A program made the position numbers and the translations under genes. A stretch of DNA of 64,000 bases from Epiperipatus broadwayi (lineage: Eukaryota > Onychophora > Udeonychophora > Euonychophora > Peripatidae), in assembly GCA_028023455.1 (NCBI GenBank), contig JAQFVV010000287.1:434001-498000 (forward strand), written 5' to 3'. The notes beneath the pieces are model-generated. The model saw only the letters and a list, made by a program, of their open reading frames with translations, was not told the origin of the DNA and made no database searches. Below, in pieces: positions 24,510 through 38,431 of this stretch (positions are counted from its first letter, which is position 1; every line of letters starts with the position of its first letter).

Positions 24510-26175
24510 TATATAACATTAGAGTAATATTAATTATTAATACATTAAAGAGGGAGTATTACAGGTCAGAAAACATGCAATCTACACAGTTGTGTAAACA
24601 GCAAGTATAAACAAAATATTACATAAATGTTATTATTGAATGTATAGAATTTAATAACATTTTTATATGGAAAACAAAAGATCCTATTTATGTCATTTTA
24701 AAATGTAAACTGGTCTTATATTACACAACACTGTAATCATTTAACATTTCTTTTATCAAAAAATAGATATTGGTAGTAAATATGCTTTTCCAAATATTTT
24801 CATATTTGAAAGATGTTTGTTTATGATTATTAATTGGGAGACACTCTCCAATCTCTGAAAACTATTAGTAGCCTCTGCATACAAATCCTTATAAAAAGTT
24901 GTTGATCTGTTTTCTAATTTACATTTTGAAGATAATCAGAAACATTCTCATCCAAGTATATGACCATAGTCTATAAAAACGATAAAACAAAATATAACAC
25001 TTCAATATGATCATACTAAATTCTTACAATTCAAGAAAATGTAAAAACCTCTTTAAATAATGTGGTTTTAAATGCTGAGAAAACCAAGTTTCAATCACAT
25101 TAAAAAGTCAGCTGTTATTCTACTATCAAATTATTGCCATGTATCTAGGAAAATTGCTGATCATTTCAAAATATATGGTAATAATTAATAATATAACACC
25201 TGGTCACTAGAGAATTTATGAGACACTCAAACACTAGAGCTTCAATTCCAAAATGTTTAGCTCTAGAAATTATCATTCCATTACTGTGCTAAGTAGCACA
25301 AGATGAAGATATATGATGAATTAATAAAATTTCATGAGCATTTAAGTGATGACATTATTATGAAGCAAGTAGTTTTTAGACATATATGTAAAACTTCTTG
25401 ATTAAACATCATTTATAAACATACATATGTACACAAACAAATAAAAGGATTTAGTAAATACTTGCTAACAATAAAGCTTTTTCTATTTTATGCATTTTGT
25501 TTTTATTTATGAGAAAGTTTTCAAACATTTCTTCTAAGAGAAACTTTTTAAAAGTTAAATTAATTTTGCAAGAAAGTAGTTTAATTCCTACTTTTGCTAA
25601 TCTTTTGTAAAAGAATAAAAATTTGGTCAAGTAAAAAAAAATTAAATACAGAGAAAATTGAACAGCACCAATTTGCTAAATTATTAATTTTAATAAATAA
25701 AACTGAATAAGATTGTAAAACAACAAATATAATTTTTTTTAACATTAATTAGTACAAAAAAGGTTACTTTCAGCAATGTTTTATTGCCATACTCAATATA
25801 TTCATATTTTTGAGAACATTCATAGTCCATTTCACATAGTGACATCTATTTTTTTGTAATACAATTTTTTGCCTATTTCTCTCTTCTTTTCCTTTTCCCT
25901 TTCTTCTTATATGAGAAATATATAGTTATAAATAGATCTATAAATTACATATATATGTGTGATTATAAAAAAAGATACGATGTAAACTATAAATAAATAA
26001 ATAAAAATGTTATTTTTAACTTGTTGATAGTTATAAATGCACAATAATATATGTATTTTTCATTGTTGTATAATGTATGTAATAACTGTTTGAGAAGAGA
26101 AGGGAAATGGAACAGAAGAGAAAATATGTGAAAGGGAAAGGAGGGGGGTTATATTTTAAAACTCACTATGTATAA
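24510..26175. other. Gene-free A+T-rich DNA with a pyrimidine and a purine tract
   Basis: No gene is supported. A C/T-only tract at about 25877-25907 and a G/A-rich tract at about 26090-26150 are roughly complementary in composition and could pair as an imperfect hairpin. Confidence 0.4.
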
Positions 26176-26179
26176 TGGT

Positions 26180-26263
26180 CTGTAAAGCATTGACCAGGAA
26201 GCGAACCAGGGCCAGCTGCTTGGAAGGCAGCTATGCTAACTGCTAGGCCACTAACGCTTGATT
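26180..26263 (-). mobile_element. tRNA-derived SINE, family E (head)
   Basis: On the minus strand: TCAAGCGTTAGTGGCCTAGC, then a stem-like AGCTGCCTTCCAAGCAGCT, then CTGGTTCGCTTCC (B-box-like), then a CAATGCTTTACA end. This is the same layout as the copies at 17475 and 32908. Confidence 0.6.
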
Positions 26264-26269
26264 TTTTGT

Positions 26270-27118
26270 ATTAGAAAATTCCATATTTGTTGCTACATAA
26301 TCTTTTTTCATCTTATTTATTTACATGCAAAAGACTATACAATGGATTATACTTATATTCATTTAAGATGATGATATTAATTCTATAAGCAAACAATTAA
26401 TACTATTTTGGATAATAGATATAACTTCTATACACTTAATATGATATCAAAGGGAATGTTATAAAAAATATATATTGATAATAACATAAACAATTTATTA
26501 AACTTTTTCACAGAACAACTAAATCCAAAAACATTATTAAGATAGTTGTTCCATGAATAAGTTAATATTATCAATATTACATATTTGATAAGCCATTATT
26601 TATAGGCTTTATTACAATTTTCTAAATATAGCGAAATGATAGGCACTTTCTTAATACAATATATATATATAATTCACTAAGAAAATTAAAAAAAAAAAAA
26701 GAATTATATCAATGTGCAAAATAATCTACAATTTTCTAATCCTATTTGCATATTAAGGCACAAACTGTAGAATATATTTCATCCTTCTTTAACCAAAGCA
26801 AGAAACAGAAAATTAATAACAGCAACAATAATAAAGTCTACAAGATAAATAATATAGAATTTTATAAACAATATAGATTGTAAATACATTAATACTTTTT
26901 ATGTATAAGAAAAATTACAATTAAAAATAATACTAGTGGTAAAACGTCAAATGTTGTACATAATTTTGAAAAAAAATTAAGAAAACAAAAGAATCCAGTT
27001 ATTCTAAAAATTAAATATATTAATATAAACTGATTGTAATTAGTTATTAAATAAGTTTCTTTTAAATTATTCAATGGTGGAATTTTTTTTTCTATTTTTT
27101 TTTTTTGCTTTATATATG
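26270..27118. other. Gene-free A+T-rich DNA
   Basis: I see nothing supportable other than simple A and TA runs. Confidence 0.5.
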
Positions 27119-27200
27119 TGAAGGCTATCATGGTGTAGTGGTTAGAACATCTGCCTACAATGCCCAAGACCTGGAGTTTGAATCCAAGTTCCGATAAAAC
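27119..27200 (+). repeat. tRNA-like sequence (pseudogene or SINE head)
   Basis: ATGGTGTAGTGGTTAGAACA resembles a tRNA D-arm/A-box and GGAGTTTGAATCC a T-arm/B-box at the right spacing, but the acceptor stem does not pair. It is a tRNA-derived relic and not a functional gene. Confidence 0.5.
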
Positions 27201-28068
27201 TCAGAATTTTTTAGTTCACCAATAGGCTTATGACTTTTTTTCCTAAATAAATGTTTCATACCCTAATCCAATAATGGTCAGTAAATAGATATTCAAAACT
27301 AGGGACAAAGATCCAAGGATAATATGGACTGATCAGATACATATTAATGCACAACTGTATAAAAAATATAATAACATGATGCAGTCTTCACTACTAGTAG
27401 CGTAATATTCATCTTTCTTCAAATGCTAAGGCTTTACTTTATATTTATCTCTATGTTTATGTGAATGTACTAATAAATACATATGCATAATGACAAAATA
27501 TAGATTCAATGTTTATAATTATATGCATTTCCTTCAATGAAGACTGCATTATATTTGTGTTTTTGCTTTATTGTTATCTGTTCAACTCAGATTATTGTGG
27601 GGTTTTAATTTTTAACCAGAATAACTAGATATCGACTACTAATCATCATTAGATAACTAGATATGGGAGCTAAGTTAAATGTAAGCTAAAATAGATTGAC
27701 TTTAGGGTGGCAACTTGAAAAAATCCTTGTTTTGAATCTTAATTACCTGAAAAAAAATTTCAGGCTCCACTTGACAATAAAGGCAAATTGACAAACCATT
27801 ACACCTAGATTTGCCATATCTAACATTAAATAATTTTTAAACTTATTTAAAAATATAAGATAAATATTTTTCACTAAATCAAAAAAAAAAAAACATAAAG
27901 GCTTCAAAAATTACAGAATATTTTAAGATAATACTTTTAACAACATTTGAAAATTTTTTCTGAAAAAAAAAAGTCTAAAAATAAATTTTTTGGAACAATT
28001 TTTTTTTTTTACTAATAAAAATAGTTATTCAACAATAATGATAACAAAAACCAGGAACAAGTATAATA

Positions 28069-28074
28069 TTTATT
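28069..28074 (-). terminator. Candidate polyadenylation signal of the villin gene
   Basis: AATAAA on the minus strand begins 16 bases after the stop codon, which would give a very short 3' UTR. AATAAA is common by chance in such A+T-rich DNA, so a signal further downstream is also possible. Confidence 0.4.
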
Positions 28075-28089
28075 TACATTTAAAAATGG

Positions 28090-28203
28090 TCAAAATAAAC
28101 TAGCGGCTTTCTTGAGGCTGACCTGTCGCCATGCAGGAAGAGCTAAGAACTCGCCATGCTTCATTTTAAAAACACGTTCAAAATCATTGTCCGTTAAATG
28201 TAA
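28090..28203 (-). CDS. Villin terminal exon: headpiece C-terminal subdomain and stop
   Basis: 37 codons plus TGA (28092-28090), acceptor TTTTTGTAG. It encodes [32 protein letters not shown] and the terminal SLF. The three-helix headpiece core (F, F, F hydrophobic core positions, LP.W, LKK, terminal LF) is intact. At the very end the usual KKEKGLF is KKAASLF, so one Lys and the Gly are replaced. The 8.6-kb intron before it is the largest in the window. Confidence 0.96.
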   Translation of the reverse strand, partial: LHLTDNDFERVFKMKHGEFLALPAWRQVSLKKAASLF

Positions 28204-31200
28204 CTACAAAAATAAATAAGTAAATTATAAATAAGCATATTAGTAAAAAAATTACAAAAATACTACTTAAATTACAAATAATTATTTTTTAAAAAATTTA
28301 AGTTTCTGGAAAATAAAATGAATTGCATCGCATCGGTCTAATTCATAGGTCTTCAAAATTTTTCCCAGAACAGGTCAAAGTAATAAAAGAAGATGTGGAA
28401 ATTGGGGTGTCTCAGCAATAACACTGAAATATATCTATTACTGAATGTTCGCTGGAAGAATCAAATTGGAACATCGACATAATGCTAATATTGACAACCA
28501 ACAAATATCCACATGAATAAATCAAAAAAATATCAAAATATTTAAGAATTAACTATAAATCCTAATAGTGGAGCAGATGAATAATTATTAGGAAAACAAA
28601 CAATATCATTATAGATTCAATTTCTTCCATAGGTCATAAAAAAAACTGTATAGTAGCCATATAGCTTGCAGATTGTACTTCGAGGATGATCTAATTTAAA
28701 AATTCCTACTTTAAAAATACATAATGAATATATAATAATATTTATGAAATAATTAATCACCTTAGAATATATATGTACATCTAAATAAATTGAACTTACT
28801 ATTCAAAAAATAGTGATTATGAAGATGTAAGGAAAAAAGAAAAAAATATTAAACTTCAGCCTATTCAGAAAAGAACTAACATGTTAACATTATCCTTAAG
28901 GACTATAATATGTGTTCTTTAGATTCACAAGATTAGTGAAATAAGTTCAGAAAAACCATGATAATATCTGAACAACAGTCAGACTGAAAAGAATTAATGA
29001 TTAAAATGAATGGTTTATTTTTTAGAAGTTCATAAGAAGTCTGAGCACTAAAAGTTGCAGAACTGGGCTGTGATTCATGGATTGTGAATTCCAGCATTTG
29101 TAACTCTACCATTGCACCAAACCAAGCAGTTAAATTAATGACTGGAAGCAACTCACAGAAGGATGAATCTAAAAATACACCAAACGAAGCCATTAAAAGG
29201 CTTTTCTGATTACAGTACTTTCAATATCTGCATAAAGAGCAGTAATTCAATGTATTATCTCTACTCTAGAGCCATCTATTGTAAGCTTGAATAATTAAAG
29301 GTCGTAGATAATATAGCTATAAATCACTAGACTAGTTTTTAGTTATTGATCTTCAGTGAGAGGCATCAGATTTCCAATTCAGTATTTACTTTATTATTCA
29401 AGCTTATGGTAGATGGCTTAGATTAAGTAGATTATTAATCAGTGCAGCATTTAAAACAATAATAAGAAATCGGTTAATAGAAAATTTAGAAGTAAGATAT
29501 TCACATTGTTTTTGAGATAGTGACTATAGAAAAAGTATAAATCAGCAATTAACCAGAGGCAAGACTCTCTATACAGTAGTGCCACTCAGATAAAGCCGTA
29601 GTAAACAATCAATGCAGAATGTTTGTGCATAAAATCCATATCTAGTGCTTACTCATCCAATATCCCCAGACTAGTTTCTAGCTCGTGGATTTCATCAGTG
29701 AGGAGGCTTGGATCTGGGAGCACTACACCTAGATCTCAGGATCTAATGCAACCGCTGACAGCTACCTTTTACCTTTTTAGTTAACTATAAAGATACAAGA
29801 TCAAAATTAAAACACAATAACATTTTCAATCCAAACTGATTCATTTGTATAGTCAGGTAGATCTGAACCCAGTTCAGCATCTATACATTTTAATGTCTCT
29901 AATTCTTTAATAACCATAGTCACCACCATCCTATTTGGCAGGATTGATATTAAATCACTAGATGTCACATGATCACCATTCTCTATGCTTAGAAAAGCTC
30001 TTATAACAGAGGCAAACCTCTCCACACAGTAGTGCCACTTGGTGCAAGTCATGCATCAATTATTACTATGGCTTGCACTGAGTGGAGAATTTTACTTCTG
30101 TTATAACAGTTTGTATAAGCATAGTGAATGGTGATCATGTGATGTTCAGCAGTTAACTTTTGCCTAAGGCAGAATATTAACAGCCAAAAGAACATTACTA
30201 TGTAAATGATTCTAAGTATTTTTGAAAATAGAAATAAAATCTGCCATGCTTGAACTATATTCTATTTTGAGAGTTCTTAAGATGTTCAGAGAGTTCTGGA
30301 AAGACAGCACTGGAATCAGTCTGAGAATATTACATTCCAGAGTCTAAAACTCTACAACTGCACTACACCATGCAGGGCATTATTCAATCTCATTTTCTAT
30401 CTAAAGATGCTGTTTTTATGCTATGATAAAATGGAAAAATAATAAAATATTAAAATTCACTAAAATTTTCTAATTCTTTTTTTAGAAAATCCCATTTTTG
30501 AAATTAAATACGGTATGTTTTTCATCTCCTTTTTGTTTATTTGTTTTGTTATATTTAAATTCAATGTGTACATTTACCATTCAAATGCAGAGTACATCTG
30601 ATAATGTCTCAAAATCATTAGAATAAAAATCATTACAAATGCAGACAGAAATAAAAATATAATCATATATATTGCTAATGCTATGTCTTCATTTCAAAAT
30701 ACAACTGTAACAGTTAAAAAGAAGATTGCTACAGTTGTATTTTAAAACCTGTTTTTACTAGACTTTTATTAACTTTGTAAACTCAGTATATAGCTCATAT
30801 AGACATATTTTCTTAAAATGCTACTGATTTTTAAATATTACCTTAACAAATGGAAATCTGGCAAGCTACCACAAATACAAACCCATTTTGAAAAACTATT
30901 GAAAAACAAAGCGTCAAAATATTATTTCTGTAAAAGTGATTTAAATTAATATGCAAGATTATTAAAAAATTAGATACATTTTGCAATGACTTTGTACAAA
31001 CTGCATAGCATATTCACATACAATAACACAGTACATCTCCTGCAAGAGTGCTTAATGACATCCTTGTTGTAACCAAAACAATATTTTTTTTGAAATTACT
31101 TCAGTGGTGCTATATTTCATGCAAACAGTCATTTATATATAACATTTTATTTATCATAGATATATATTGACCAATATAATAAATATAATTCTATAATTGT

Positions 31201-34200
31201 GCTTTTCGCACATGTAATGAAACTATATAGTGTAGTAATTAATAATCTTAATTAATCATCTGAGCACTTTCGGAAAGTCTAAGTTCCCATAAATAGCTTG
31301 TTACCAATTGAGACATGCTTGCAATAAAGCTTTATGTAAATTTACGCAAATTGACTATAGTGTTCATTTTTTGGAAATGCAGAAGCAAGCTTCTCTTCTG
31401 TTTATAGCTGCGGGGTCACTTATATAGCAGGCTTCTTTGATCTTGCGACTTTACGTTTAGCATCATTTCTTTCAGTGCAGATAATCTTGGCAGCTATTGG
31501 TTGAGAGGCATGGATAGCAGTCCTTTCTTGCTCAGCAAATTTTGAGCCCCCTTCTGTCTTACTTTTAGTTCTGTTGTATATATATTTGTGCTGTGCCGCT
31601 CTAATAATATATACAACAACTAAACATAAATTAAGTTTTTCTCACTTTCCTACTTGCAAAATTGGTTATGATTTATTTCGTATTCAGTTTTTGGAGCTCT
31701 CCACACTGCAGAAGTTTTATGCTTCATATTTAGACTAGTGTTTGCCTGAAGGTTTGTGATGATGGTATTTTAGTTGTATTTATATGTTAGACTATTTCCA
31801 TCATCTAATACTGAATCTTAAATATCTTTAGAAAAATTTAACTTTATTTAAATTTTCAATTTCATTCAGTTGTTAATAATAGCACACAGGTTAGTATATA
31901 CACAATGTTTTGAGTAGTATTCTTCTTCTCTCAATCTAAAGGTCCTGGTTTGATTCTAATGCTAGTTCTGTCACTGGTCAGGCCAGAAACACCTGAAGAA
32001 GAGAGGAGAATAATGCCACTTGGAACATTGTGCATATACTAACCTGTGTGCTCTTACTAACAATTGAATGTAATTCAAAATTTAAAAAGTTAAATTTTTC
32101 TAAAGACATTCAATATTTAGCATTAGATGATGGAAATAGTACAACATATAAATATGAATAAATTGATTGTAAATAAAAGTTCTAATATTACTTATCATTG
32201 TTTATTTTTCTTGTTTACTGTTCTCCATTATAAAGAAGACAATGGTAGTTATAAATTTAAATTTAAAAATTGGCATTATTTGCTTATAATAATATGACAT
32301 AGAAAAGAATGGTTGCAATTGATGCCATAGAATATTGTATGTACAAAATGTTTAAATATTTTATTATTATTATATATATTACACTAAAAGCCTTAATCTA
32401 TCAACAATCAACCTGTCTTAGTAAATATATTACACTGCATTATAATAATTACTAATTTTCAATGGATGTTTGACATGAGACTATAATTGTATACATTGCG
32501 CATATCAATCGTTCAATGTGAGTTTAATGCAATATTAAAATCATGACTATATATAAGCAACTTCCACATCACATTATACTTGTTACATATTATCTTCTGG
32601 ATGCTGTGTTAGAATGGTGAACAGATGATTAGACTTCTAAAATCTTATGAAGAAGTCAAGTTATAGCTGTGATGTCAGTCAATTTATTTTCATTTAGTAA
32701 TGGTTAGCATTGTTCAAGATACTCTAAAGTTTAAAATTTGCAGTCGAGATCACATGATATGCTTCACATTTATGTATATAATAAATTTTAAACTGCTGAT
32801 GCAATGGTTTCTTTATCGCAAAATTAATAATGTAGAAAATAATTTGAAAATTCTTTTTTCAAACTGGGCACTGTCTGTCTGATTCCATGTTCTGGTCCAT
32901 CTTTTTTTTTCCTGTGTCAAAGCATTGGCTGAGAAGTGAACCCGTGAACCCGGGACAACTGCTTGTAAAGCAGCTGTGCTGACCACTCAGCCATCAACGC
33001 TTGACTGGTCCATCTTTTTTAATAAAAAAAAAGTATTGTTACAATTCAAAAGCTACATTTTATTACACTTTATTACCATAAGACCAAAGGTGAATACTAT
33101 ATTAGATCCATGAAAATGATGATCTGTAGTTTACATGTTCAATTTCTAGAAATCTTGCAGAATCTCTTTTTTATAATTATCATCTATGATGTACCCCTAT
33201 GCAGTTTGGCACAGTTGATAGAATATCCATCTTGGGATCATAAAGTCTTAGGATCGATTCTAATACTTGCAGTTCTGATGTTCGAACTTCTTATGAACTC
33301 CTGAGCAGAAAAGCCATTCACATTTTTTGCCCTGTGTGGTTCGGAGCAATTGATAAAGCATCCAACTTTGATTGGTAGGTCCCAGGATTGATTCTGACAC
33401 TCGCAGGTTTGATGCTTGAACTTCCTACATACTCCCAACCAATAAAGCCATATTTTTTTTTTTTTTTATCTACAGTGTATTTAGTAGAGAAAAGACAAAA
33501 CAAATAAGATTCACAAAATTCCTATGATTTTTGATACGCTATAAAAGAATTTCTTTTTGTTACATTAGCTTGCCATATCTGACCCAAGATTATCATTTTG
33601 GCTGAATCTAAATGCCAGAGAGAATGATTCTGCTAGCGGCACAGAAATTTTAATTGTGTAAATATGTTGTTTCATCAAATTTGAAAATTTTTTAGTATTA
33701 CCCAAAAACAAAAAAATTTAGAAATAAATTTCAAGTTTTGATATAATAATAAAAGCTTGAATTTAATTTTAAAAAATCAAATTGTGATCTCCAACATAAG
33801 ATGGCTTATGTGAAAAAAATATTTTTTATGAATTTATTCTCTTAACTAAAAATTTATGTAGAGTCAAGTTTGTTGTATTTATAGAAAAAAGTTGTGACAA
33901 AAAAGAAAGAATTATTCAATTTGTTAAACTAAATAACCAAAAAAAATTCAGCAAAACAGAGAATGTTAATAAAAATTATGAAGTTTGGTTCAATATTTCA
34001 TAGAGATATCCCCAACCTATGGTTTGTTTACTATCTATGAGAGTTGTGCTGTGTTAGTGGCCATTTCTGATTTGAGGATTTAGGAAATCAAGATCTACTA
34101 GAGATTTTGTCCACGTATATATATCTTAATTTTATTTTTTTAACTACTAGCCAAGTAATATATAAAAAATAAAGTTAACCATAATATAAATGATCATTTA

Positions 34201-37200
34201 TAGAGATGATTGATAGTAGATATATTTTTTTTTGCATAATTCAGAAAATAGTTTATTTTTGCGACACTTATCATAATTTTTTCCTATCTCTCTTTGCTAT
34301 TTTTATAAATTGTTAAATTACTTTTTTTTCTTGCTGCTTTTAATTTTTTTTTTTAAATAAATAAATCATTTGTTTTTATGTATGATTGTTCTTTTGATAA
34401 TGATTTATTGAACTTATTATATGTGAAATTATTATTATCTAAAACTCATAGTTTCAGACTTTTACACATATATATATATAGTTTTTACTTTTATCCTATA
34501 AAAGGGATTTAACTTTATAGACTAATATGTTTATACTGTGTATTAATTTTGTGATATATGTAATGGAAAAATTCTGTTCTATTTTTTTTTAGCAGATATA
34601 TTTCTTATTTTAAAAATACTCTTAGTTATATTACTTAAAAAAAAAAATAGTTATACATTTTAAATTTGTAAAAACTTAAATATTCAAAGATGCGTTTAAG
34701 GATTTTTAACTTGGATAATATTTTTTAGGTTAATTGTCATTGTTCATCTGCTCTTACAACTGTAGATTGACATAATGTCGTTTATCATCAGAAACTATTA
34801 GCTCAGTAATCTTTACACATACAATAATTTTTAATCAATTTTCTCCAGGTTTGTCTATCTGTTAAAGGAATACTGAGAAAATGCAAATTAGTTTCAGATT
34901 ATTTGTAATATCATTGATCTATCTATATTCTGTAAGATTCCTCTCTTTTGTTTGTGCCAAGTATGATATATCAAAAATTAAAGTTTTTTGATAGCCATAT
35001 ATATAGTAAGCAATTGCAAGTTCGTAACTATAATTTTCTTTGTTAAAATTTCATTCCAATTCTTTTTTTTTAATACAACTTTTCATAAAAAAACTTTTTG
35101 CATTTACCAGTTCTCTATAACTTTCAGGGTGTTTCTTTTCAGTCAATATTTTATCATTACCTACATTCCACAAACATATAGCATATTAGCAAGTATTCAT
35201 GCTACCGGTAGTTACAATTTATCTTTTCTTCAAATCTTGCCCTATTCTTGCCTGGTTATTCTTAATTTTTTATTTTCTTAAGATTATGATGGGCTACTTC
35301 TAATCTGGGAACTATATATGGTTTCTTAAATTTTTCTGTCTGGCATACTTAATTTATGATACCAGCATAATAATTTTTTTATTAAAATTTTTCAAATTTC
35401 ATTTTCATCCTTACAAAGCCTTTTCACTGGAATTTGTAAGTAATTTTTTTCTAGTTTTTGTTATATAAAACGTATATAAATTTTCTTTAAAAATATATTT
35501 CATTTTAAACTCAATGATTGTAATAATTTTCTTTTAGTGATGTTGCCTGATTTATGATGATCAATATTTCATGAGGGCGACGGCTTGAAAAAGATTGCTC
35601 ATGCCTGCTTTAGACAATTAAGATGACTAAAATATTATTTCCAAAATATATAAAACTTCAGATGCTCTCCACTAAAGTTTCACCAATTTTGATTTTTCTT
35701 TCCATTTTCATTTTCTCAAATGCTATTATTTTTGCTTGGTAAACAAAATCTTTTTGCTTTTTCATTGATCACTTCTAATAACAATTTTAATTTTTTTTTC
35801 ATCTTTTTCAGTGATTTCTATGTAATCTTTGTGTCTTATTTATTTCTATTTTATACACTGAGGTTTTTGCACTTTTCTTTGATTTTATCCATCACTCTAT
35901 TCTTTTACCATTAATAGAGCAGTAATTTCATAAATAAAAAACTGAATAAATAAATAGTGACTATAAATTTCCTATATTATATTGAGTAGAGAGATTCAGT
36001 TACTTTGTGTATGGTTTTTAGAAAATTTAAGGTTATTAAATTAGCTGTTTATCATTTCATAACACTTGAATCAAAGACTGAAAATAAAATGCAGTTATTA
36101 ATTTATAAATGTCTTATCTAATTACAATAAATAGTTTCAATTTTGTTCTTCATTATTTTTTTTCTCTTCTATATATTTTGTGCATCAGACATGTATAAAT
36201 CATAAAAATTTGTCACCAGAAATCAATATTTTTCTTTTAAAAAAGTCATTCTTATGAAATTAGTTGTTCAAGAAAATTTGAAATCATTACTAAATAAATA
36301 TATTGTTGAACTATTATAAAAAATTTATTTTACTTTCTCTATGTAAAACTTTAATTTTGAAGACAGTAGAGAGATAAAAAAAATAGTGAATGAAAGTTAT
36401 ATATAAAATAGAATAGTAAAAAAATCAAGTCATACATCATGTGGCTTAACTTAGAAAGCTAGTATTACAAATGTAATATAATGAACTTGCTAATAACTCG
36501 AAACAAGTATTTTTGATAAATGCCACAAGAGAAATAATTTTAAAATCTCTATCTAGAATTATCCCCATCCTTAAACCATTTTCAATATACTGGTATTTTA
36601 GATGTAGGGTCTGAATATCCTAGAGTCTCACTGAAGATAGCTAGTAGCTTGAAACCTGTTTGGGGATAATTCTAGATAGAGATTTTTAAATGTTTTCTAT
36701 TGCGGCATTTATCGCTAAAGCTTGTTTAGAGCTATTAGCATGCTCATTATATTATATAAAATAGAAGCAAAAAAAAAAAAATACCTCTTTACAAGAAGGA
36801 TCAACACCATCAGGAAGCTTTTCTGGATCCTTTTCCTGCAGTATTTCTAATGGATATTTAGCTACTTCAGATAATGAATTAATAGAACCATTAGTTTGAG
36901 GCTGCAAAAGACATAAACAAGCTTTTTAAGACATATTGTCTCTCATGGTGCCACAACACAGTGGACGGATAATCATGACAGTGGGTGTGTGTGTATATTT
37001 AAAGTTTAAAGGAAAAGAAAAAATAAACACAGACAAAAATAAATTATGTAAATGTTGAAACAAAATGTACACTGAATTAAATATTAATTAAGTAGACAAT
37101 AAAACATTTGTTAAAATACTGTAAATTATTTAAAATTAAGGAAAATATTGTTTCTAATACAAATGGACTTTTTATTTGATTTATTTCTGATTTTAATAAA

Positions 37201-38392
37201 AATTTAAATTTTTAATGGAACAAAAAATTTTCGTGTGAACAATGGAATTTATTTTAAAGGATATGTAATTATAAAAATTAGTTTTAAAATGTTTGTACTT
37301 AAAAGGGATTTTAAAAATATTTTAATTAAGAAACTATTTCTGAATCTATTTTGTTTTAATGATTTATAAACAATAACAACCATTATACCATAATTATAAC
37401 ATTGTTTTTATTAATTAAGAAGGAAAAATACTAATTTTACACTTTCTTGGTTATCAAATTAATACATTTCTAAATATGACAATAAATGTTAAAATGAATT
37501 TAATTAAAAAAATATCATAATCAAGAAGAAAAGCAATTGTTTACCACCACCAAAATAGTTGAATTTAGGGTTGGTGCCTCTATGGTATGTTTACAGAAGT
37601 TTTGGATATAATAAAGCTAGATGTGAATTATAAGCCATTAGCAGTTGAATTATCTATTCATGTGGTCAGTGTATTTCTAAAGAGCAGTCAAATATTTCTA
37701 TAAGATGCCCTATTTGCATATACAAGTTAATAATAAATTAATAAAGGAAACCTGAATTCACTAGTGTACATGCTATCTATACATGAAGTCTATTGCATAT
37801 AGATATAAAATCATGGTCAACAGAAATCTACTGATAATAAATGATCAGTGGTACTTACATATAGAATCACAGATAAAAAAACTTGCTATTTATATTCATT
37901 AACTTATGGATCTGTGACTTGGACACTTAATAGAAGGACAATACAGAGACTTCAGACAACTCAAAGAAGTATGGGAAGATGCATGTTGGGAGTAACAAGA
38001 AGAGATTGAAAACGCAATATATGGGTAAGGAAAGAAACAGGTGTTACTGATCTCATTGAAAAAATTAAAAGACTGAAGTGGAGTTGGGCTGGACATATTG
38101 CTAGAAGAGATGATAATAAATAGACAATTAAAATATTAAACTGGATTCCAAGAGATTGTAAAAGACTCAGAAAAAGACCACATGTGAGATGGATGGATGA
38201 AATAAGAAAGTGTGCAGGGGTGATGTGGAGAAGAGAAGCTAAAGATCAGAGAAGATGGATTGAACTTGGAGACCTTCATCCTGCAGTGAATTGATAAATG
38301 TTGATGATGATGATGATGGTATGGGAAATCCATTGCTTATAAAATATCTAATATTAAGAGGGAAACCAGTAAATATACATGTATATATTTAT

Positions 38393-38431
<39 letters not shown>

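Larger units (their letters stand above)
28204..36784 (-). other. Villin intron (last, 8.6 kb)
   Basis: Bounded by the donor at 36784 and acceptor at 28204. It contains SINE and foldback copies (listed separately at 29012, 29555, 29951, 30268, 31745, 32908, 33195, 33325 and 36414) and long A/T-only stretches (about 33500-36360) in which I see no structure. Confidence 0.85.

Noticed and set aside
28933-29193. 86-codon minus-strand open frame in a villin intron
   Set aside because: It overlaps a family F SINE and has no acceptor/donor pair consistent with the villin register.
37899-38333. Minus-strand open frames over the LINE fragment
   Set aside because: These are shadows of the plus-strand RTE reading frame; the plus frame has the recognisable motifs.
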